A DNA stretch of 64,000 nt from Carallia brachiata. Taxonomy: Eukaryota > Streptophyta > Magnoliopsida > Malpighiales > Rhizophoraceae. The stretch spans positions 4,621,125-4,685,124 of the forward strand of contig JADCRB010000007.1 in the NCBI GenBank assembly GCA_021464245.1, read 5' to 3'. Below, in pieces: positions 58,297 through 64,000 of the stretch; position 1 is the stretch's first letter; the number at the start of each line of letters is the position of its first letter. The translations under genes were made by a program, and so were the position numbers. The notes under the pieces were generated by a model that was given only the letters and a program-made list of their open reading frames with translations, had not been told where the DNA came from and did no database searches.

Positions 58297-60168
58297 ACGG
58301 AAAGTTCACAATTAAGTTAGTAATTATCAATTTTGGTCAAATAAGGTTAGTAAAAAAAAATTTGTTTAAATAAAGTCCCAACAACACAGTCATTATTTAA
58401 TGCTAACGTGGACAAAATGATGACGTGGCAAGTTAGAAGTAGGTCACTAACTTTTTATTACCACTAAAAAAATTGAAATTTTAAAAAATAAATCTGAAAC
58501 AATTCAAAAATTCTAAAAATTCAAAAAGTGAAACCCAAAATTTGTGAAAAATTTTTCAAAAATTTTAAAAATTCAAAAATAAATTTAAAGTTTATATAAA
58601 TCATAAATTTCAAAATATTTTAAGTAATCCACCAAAAGTTTAAAATATATAAAAATTATAAAAATAATTCAAGACTTCTAAAATTATAAAGAAATTTTAA
58701 TATATTAAAAATATAAAATTTTGTTTTTAAAAAATATAAATTTTAAAGAATTATATAATCTAAAAAATTGAAAATTTTATTAAAAATCCAAAATATTAAA
58801 AATTTGTTATCAAAAAAGTGTAAAAATTCAGAAATTCATAAATTAAAAAAAAACTAGATGGAAATTGAATATTCTCTAAAAAAAAAAAAAACCTGAAATT
58901 TTAATGAAGAAGATAGCCAAGAGGAATCTCCGTCACAACTTCACCAAACCCAAGAAATCCACAAGAGCGGTAATTTGGGCGCATCGCCGGCACCTTACCG
59001 AAGCAGTAATTTAGAAACAAGACCTCGAATCTTATTGCTTATTGATTTTTTGTGTTCGGATTGCTTTGTGGCTAATTTTTGAGGCCGGAGGAGTGGAAGC
59101 GGAAGCATTCTGTTAGAACGGTGGTGAAGCTTCCTGCTGTTGTAGTTGTGGGGTTGATGAAGGTTGTTGTTCTATTTATGATTGAGAAGACTGTGAAGTG
59201 CGGCGGTGATGCTAGTGTCGGGGAATTGGGGGTGGAGAGAAATTTTTTTATTTTTGTTTTTCTTTTCATTTTTAGATTTTTATATTTTTGGTTTTTTTAG
59301 TTACTGAAATTCTTTTGAAATTTATATTTTTTTAAGAAAAATTAATCTTTAGAATTTTCATATTTTCGAAATTCTTTAAAATTTTTTGGATTTTCAAAAA
59401 TTTTTAAAATGTTTTGAATTTTCTCTTAAAATGTTATACTTTTCAAAAATTTTATATTGAATTTTCAGATTTTATTTTAAAATTTCAGTTTTTTATAGAA
59501 TTTTCAATGTCCATCTAGATCTTTTTTTTAATTCATGAATTTTTTGAATTTTTACATTTTTTGATAATAAATTTTTAATATTTTGGATTTTTAATAAAAT
59601 TTTCAATTTTTTAGATTATATAATTCTTTGAAATTTATATTTTTTAAAAACAAAATTTTATATTTTTTAATATATTGAGATTTCTTTATATTTTTAGAAG
59701 TTTTGAATTATTTTTATAATTTATATTTTTTAAACTTTTGGTGGATTGCCTCAAAATATTTTGAAATTTATGATTTATATAAGCTTTAAATTTATTTTTG
59801 AATTTTTAACATTTTTGAAAAATTTTCACAAATTTTGGGTTTTACTTTTTGAATTTTTAGAATTTTTGATTTTTTTTCCAATTTGTTTCTCAAAATTTCA
59901 ATTTTTTTTGGTGAGATTCAAAAGTTAGTGACTTACTTCTAACTCGCTACATCATCATTTTATCCACATCAACATTAATGCTGACCGTGTTTGTTGATCA
60001 ATGCTACGTCAGCGTCCAACATGTGACATATCAACAATTAACGTTTGATCTAACGGAAGACCCAAATTTAGACGATTTGTAAATTTTAATTTTATTTGAA
60101 CAAATTTTTTTTATTGACCTTATTTAACCAAAGTTAATAGTTATTAACTTACTGTGAACTTATTCCGT
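58297..60168. mobile_element. long-terminal-inverted-repeat element (MULE-like or foldback), about 1.87 kb
   Basis: The left arm, 58297 to about 58905, is matched in reverse complement by about 59470 to 60168. The outer ends are ACGGA..AAGTTCACA on both sides, and matching continues through TTGGTTAAATAAGGT-like words, AAATTTGT, CTAACTTGC/GACGTGG and CCATCTAG. The arms are very AT-rich. The centre (about 58.91-59.24 kb) is GC-richer and looks coding-like: an ATG at 58903 opens 36 codons (KKIAKRNLRHNF..., RAVIWAHRRHL), and a plus-strand frame covers 59079-59300. Neither is recognised as transposase, so captured host DNA is possible. No clear target duplication was found (GGATAA / AAGCCG flanks). 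Confidence 0.8.
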
Positions 60169-61811
60169 AAGCCGAATTGCCCAAATTGTTAAGTATCACA
60201 GATATGTGAATATTTTTTAGTCAACGCTATTTTTTTGTTAATATCATGATTAATCCAAGTGGCTTGAATTCCTATTTTCTCTTCTCTCAGATTGAAAATG
60301 TTTTAAAAAGTAAAGCTTCAGTCTTCAACTCTGTATTCTTCCAAAAGCAAAATGGAAAAGAAAGAGGAACGTGAAATGGAAAAGCAAAATACAAAAACGA
60401 TTTTAAGATTTCATCTATGGTAAATATATATTTAAAGAAGGAAAAAGTTGAATGGGTGGGACTGAATGACCAAAGTCAGAGATGAGGAGGAAAGAGTGAG
60501 AGGACTGATTAGGCGTGAGCCTCAAAATATGTGTGCTCAGTACTTTCTAATAGCTCTTTGTACGTTGTTGTTATTTTTTTAAACTTTTTATTTATCTGCG
60601 TGAGCGTTATATATACCTTTTTTTTTTAAAAAAAAAAAGGTGTAACCTATGTGAAGCAACGCTCAGGTTTGCCAATCTCTCCCTTGCTTATGTCTTTGAC
60701 CCGCGATCATGGTAGTGAGGTCCTTTGAAGAACAATGGGAAAAGGAAATGCTTTTGGGAGAAATTGAGCACCCGGAGACGAAAAAGATGCCAAGCAAAAA
60801 AATAGAAGGGAAATATTAAGTATAATAAAGTGATATAGTTATTAAATAATTAAAATTTTTTAAAAAATAAATTATCAAATACCATTAAATAAATTGATAA
60901 ATATTATAATTAATTAAAATTAAACTATGTAATAAAATTAAAAAAAAAAAGAGAACTTCACTGCAATTTAATTTACCAATTCTATTATAAATAGAGATTA
61001 TACCATAATATTATTTATGATAAATTTAAAGTTTTAACTTCATAAAAATTTTCCTTTTTATTCTTTTTTTTTAATTAGCCACGTCACGATATAATTAACA
61101 GGGTACAACGAAAAAACCCCGATGCCACCGAGCACAGCAAAACAGCAAGACAAATGCCTCTCGGCCAATCTTCCTTGTTTAATTATTATTATTTAACTAA
61201 AAGCTGCAAGGCAAATGAAATATTATTCATGTGCCGCGATTGATTTCCATTGCCTTAAATTGCCGCCAGATACGACAATCAATTAATTTTTCTTTATCAA
61301 CAAAACACGGCACATGAATATATGAATAAATAATTATTTGCGATAGTAATTAGTAGTAAGTTAGTAATATTTTATGTTTGTGATTTAAATTTAAGTTTTT
61401 GTATTTGTACTCTCTCTTGACAAAAAAGTTAAGTGGCTATTGAGATGACTAAAAATTGTAACGCGACAATAAGTTCTACACTTAGTAATCGCTGTGGTCT
61501 CCTGCAATAAAAATACATTCAGTCATACTAGTATTCAGATACTATGCCTATTTCTTTGGGATAGTTGAATGATTCATTATAAATAGAAATTATTTTGATC
61601 TCGATTCACAAGTTTAATGATCGATATACTTATAATAAATTTTTTTTGTTATTAAAAAAATTACGTGAATAACATTATTTATGTATTTATTCACCTGGCA
61701 CCATCATAAACGGCGACAGCATGCCGCCAAGCGGCAAATTTTTTTTTTTTATTTGGCAACTAGCTTGCGAATCCCACACAAAAACATAAGAATAAATCCA
61801 TAAATCAACAT
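60169..61811. other. AT-rich spacer without recognised genes
   Basis: It contains A/T runs and short repeats, and a less AT-rich stretch near 60.65-60.80 kb. No supported coding region. Confidence 0.45.
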
Positions 61812-62852
61812 TGTTTTGTGATTAAATAAAGGGTTTAGATTGATATGATTATTGTATAATTAAATAATTTTATATTGAAAGTAAAAGAGGGAAATTAGTA
61901 GCATATTAGTAAAAAAAATTTATAAACCCAATATTTTCAAGTTATGGGTTGAGATATAATATCAACTTCACGAGTTTATTACTTACTTAGATCCTTTTCA
62001 AATTTTTTTCTAGTTTTGGACTCTCACATCTCCTTACAGTGGCATCAGAGCCAGTGGCTCAGTAAGAGACGAGTATGGACAGCGCTGACATTTCTTATGG
62101 CTGTTGTCCCATGAGGAAGGACGAGTTTGGTTACACTCACCAACAAAAGGCCCAAGTAGAGTGCCAAGATGTGGCTCTACAAGAAGAGTGGTAATACATA
62201 TGACCTGAGCATGACCCTTAGATTATTGATAGAAGCACACTCCAAAATTAAGCGGAGCAAGATTGGCTCGCATGTAGGTTCGGCGAGAGTGGCAATGGAC
62301 TCTTGGCACATCAAGAACAGAGCAGAATTAGGTGGAGTAAGATTAGCTAGCATGCAGGTTAGACAAGAGTGGTAATAGGCTCTTTTATATCAAGAAGAGT
62401 GCAAGTCTAGTATGGAAGAGATTCACACTTGAGGGATAAATTGTTAAGATTTCAAATGTAAATTATATGATTAAGGAATCTTACATTGGAAGTAAAAGAG
62501 TGAGGTCAGTAGTATATAAGTAAGAAGAACTCATAAATTTAATGTCTTAAGATTTTGGTTTAAAATGAGATGTTAAGTCCATGAATTTATTGCTTTTTTT
62601 TGGTCCATTGGGAGGTTGTTTGAACTATTTTTGGTCCATTAAGAGATTTATTAGATCATAAGTTTATATAATAGGGGTAGTTTTCTTTTTCTGTAAACCT
62701 CTTTTCTTTCATCCTAAGATTTGAACTAAGACTTCTAAAATAAAGATTTTAAACTCTAACCACTAGAGTGTCTATTAAATAACATAAATTTGTTGCTACT
62801 TACTTAAATATTGTTCAGATTTCTCTTAATTTTATGCTCTCGCCTTTGCTCA
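61812..62852 (+). mobile_element. TRIM-like miniature LTR retrotransposon
   Basis: The 5' LTR (about 61812-62038) starts TGTT and ends ACA. It is followed one base later by TGGCATCAGAGCC (62040), close to the usual initiator-Met tRNA primer site TGGTATCAGAGC. A purine-rich TTGAGGGATAAAT precedes TGTTAAG at 62442, the 3' LTR, which shares AAGTAAAAGAG, AGTAGYATATNAGTAA and GAGATRT..ATTTATT words with the 5' LTR. The interior of about 400 bp is non-coding and has an 80-bp near-repeat (GGAGCAAGATTGGCTCGCATG at 62254, GGAGTAAGATTAGCTAGCATG at 62334). The 3' LTR carries a 192-bp insert (62595-62786) flanked by AATTTATTGCT / AATTTGTTGCT. Confidence 0.7.
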
Positions 62853-62909
62853 CTTTTTGTCATCCTTATTATTTTTTTTGAGAAAGTTTGTCAACTACAG
62901 AATAAAGAT

Positions 62910-64000
62910 AATCATGTAACATTACAGATAATAATTTACTGTTTCTTATGAAAGAAATTCCATTCCCAGGCATGTACCTTGTTAAAAAAAAAAAAAAAAC
63001 ATTCCCCTGCAATTTCTGCCTCGTTGTTGTAATCGAGTCAGGAAAATGCCACTGACAACAATCCTCCATAGCACTGTAGTCATTCCTTTTATTAACATCA
63101 GAATATAAGCAGATCTGCAATTAATGAGGGTACTGCAAATATGTTTCCTCGCTACAGGCACTGCAAAGTCAAGATCCATCAGCCCAATGGAAGATCTGTT
63201 CTGTTGTTGGAGGGAAAGAAGACAGGAAATTCGTCGAACACAAAGGTATCTTCGAAAACCTTTTGCATTAGCCGTGCAGCTCACTGAGAGTTTTTGTTTT
63301 AGTCTCAGTGTTCAAAGCTTAGGCTCTCTCATGCTGTTGAGGCTACTGAATGGTTTATTAGGCTTATCTGCTAATAATAGTATGTTTAGTACACAGAAAT
63401 TTAAATTTTTGCACTAGATTGTCAAACAGATTAAAACAAGAGTGAGGGATGTCAATTTGTAATTCGAGAAGTCTCTAACGCTAATCAAAACATTTTATGG
63501 GGAATTTATTCGAAAAAGGATTCATTGAACAAAACAAATTCAGATTTTATTAATTTGAGAGCGGGTAATGACTTGAAGTCCAACTGGGTAAAGACAACGA
63601 GGGGTGATAATTGAATTGGGAATAACAGAACCCAACCATTGTGTCGCCAGTTGTGCGACCTGGCTGGCAAGTCTTTGGCATCATGTTTCTCATAAGTTGG
63701 CCTCGAAAGCGAATAGTCTCCCGAGTCAACCACAAGTCTTTGGCACCATGTTTGTCATAGTCTTTCTTGGAAGATGAGTTATCTCCCGAGTCAGCCACAG
63801 GTCTCTGGCCGTACGTTTGTTATCTTATCCACCCCATCTCTATCACTCGGTAATTTATCTTTCTATACGCGGCTGGAACTCGGAAGTTTCTCTTGCGCCA
63901 TTCAAATGTAGCTTTGATCAAACAACGTACACAATTACTAGATTACCTTACATGCCTCTCATCATTTCACTATATATAGGATGGTATAGATGGGGCAGTG
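62910..64000 (+). repeat. segmental duplication, copy 2, running off the right edge
   Basis: It repeats 52490-54690: CATGTAACATTACAGATA, GCCACTGACAACAATCCTC, CCATCAGCCCAATGGAAG, GTATCTTCGAAAACC, then GTGAGGGATGTCA and the peptide promoter words to GATGGTATAGATGGGG at the end. By alignment with copy A the next ATG would lie about 35-45 bp beyond the window. An extra A-rich piece (about 62948-63015) is absent from copy 1. Confidence 0.9.
63970..63982 (+). promoter_or_regulatory. TATA box of the next peptide-gene copy
   Basis: CTATATATAGGATGG stands where copy A has CATAAATAGCATGG. It is followed by the conserved TATAGATGGGG. The position fits a transcription start near the window end. Confidence 0.55.

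Overview
The window is nuclear DNA of a flowering plant. Evidence is introns with GT..AG borders, plant-only gene families (CC-NBS-LRR, PPR, TRICHOME BIREFRINGENCE-LIKE, PERK) and plant transposons (Ty1/copia, TRIM, LINE, MULE-like and hAT-like elements) in AT-rich spacer. The coding style of the resistance gene and the esterase looks to me like Citrus or a close relative; that is inference, since no search was run.

Layout. 1-3904: the 3' part of a Ty1/copia retrotransposon with one frameshift and one in-frame stop. 6973-11043: a CC-NBS-LRR resistance gene, broken by an insertion of about 600 bp and two small frameshifts in the LRR, followed to about 14.5 kb by decayed copies of its own 3' end and a 299-bp tandem duplication. 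16.2-18.6 kb, minus strand: a PPR gene with three frameshifts and a possible short spliced coding piece below it. 18.7-27.5 kb: mostly repeats and AT-rich spacer, with a 194-bp foldback (21464-21657) behind a minus-strand TATA box that looks like a microRNA precursor. 27.5-31.15 kb: a two-exon TBL O-acetyltransferase-like gene whose ATG is out of frame. 34396-39184: an eight-exon PERK receptor-like kinase. 40937-44563: a nine-exon TMEM33/Pom33-like membrane protein gene. 46.33-46.80 kb: a 46-bp minisatellite. 47832-52291: an eleven-exon isoprenylcysteine methylesterase (ICME) gene.

52.5-64.0 kb is the most unusual part. It holds a local family of a small secreted peptide gene with four cysteines spaced C-X6-C-X6-C-X6-C. 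One copy is complete (54715-55240), one has lost exon 1 and its last two cysteines (57165-57274), one is only a promoter remnant (about 58.03-58.14 kb), and the promoter of a further copy runs off the right edge. These units are broken up by a LINE with a 15-bp target duplication, a hAT-like MITE whose empty site survives in the sister copy, a long-inverted-repeat element (58297-60168) and a TRIM retrotransposon.

The three intact multi-exon genes (PERK, TMEM33-like, ICME) are independent housekeeping or signalling genes with no evident shared pathway. The resistance-gene tail array and the peptide cluster both show local tandem duplication followed by decay, as is common for plant defence loci. 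Exon borders were worked out by hand from reading frame and splice sites.
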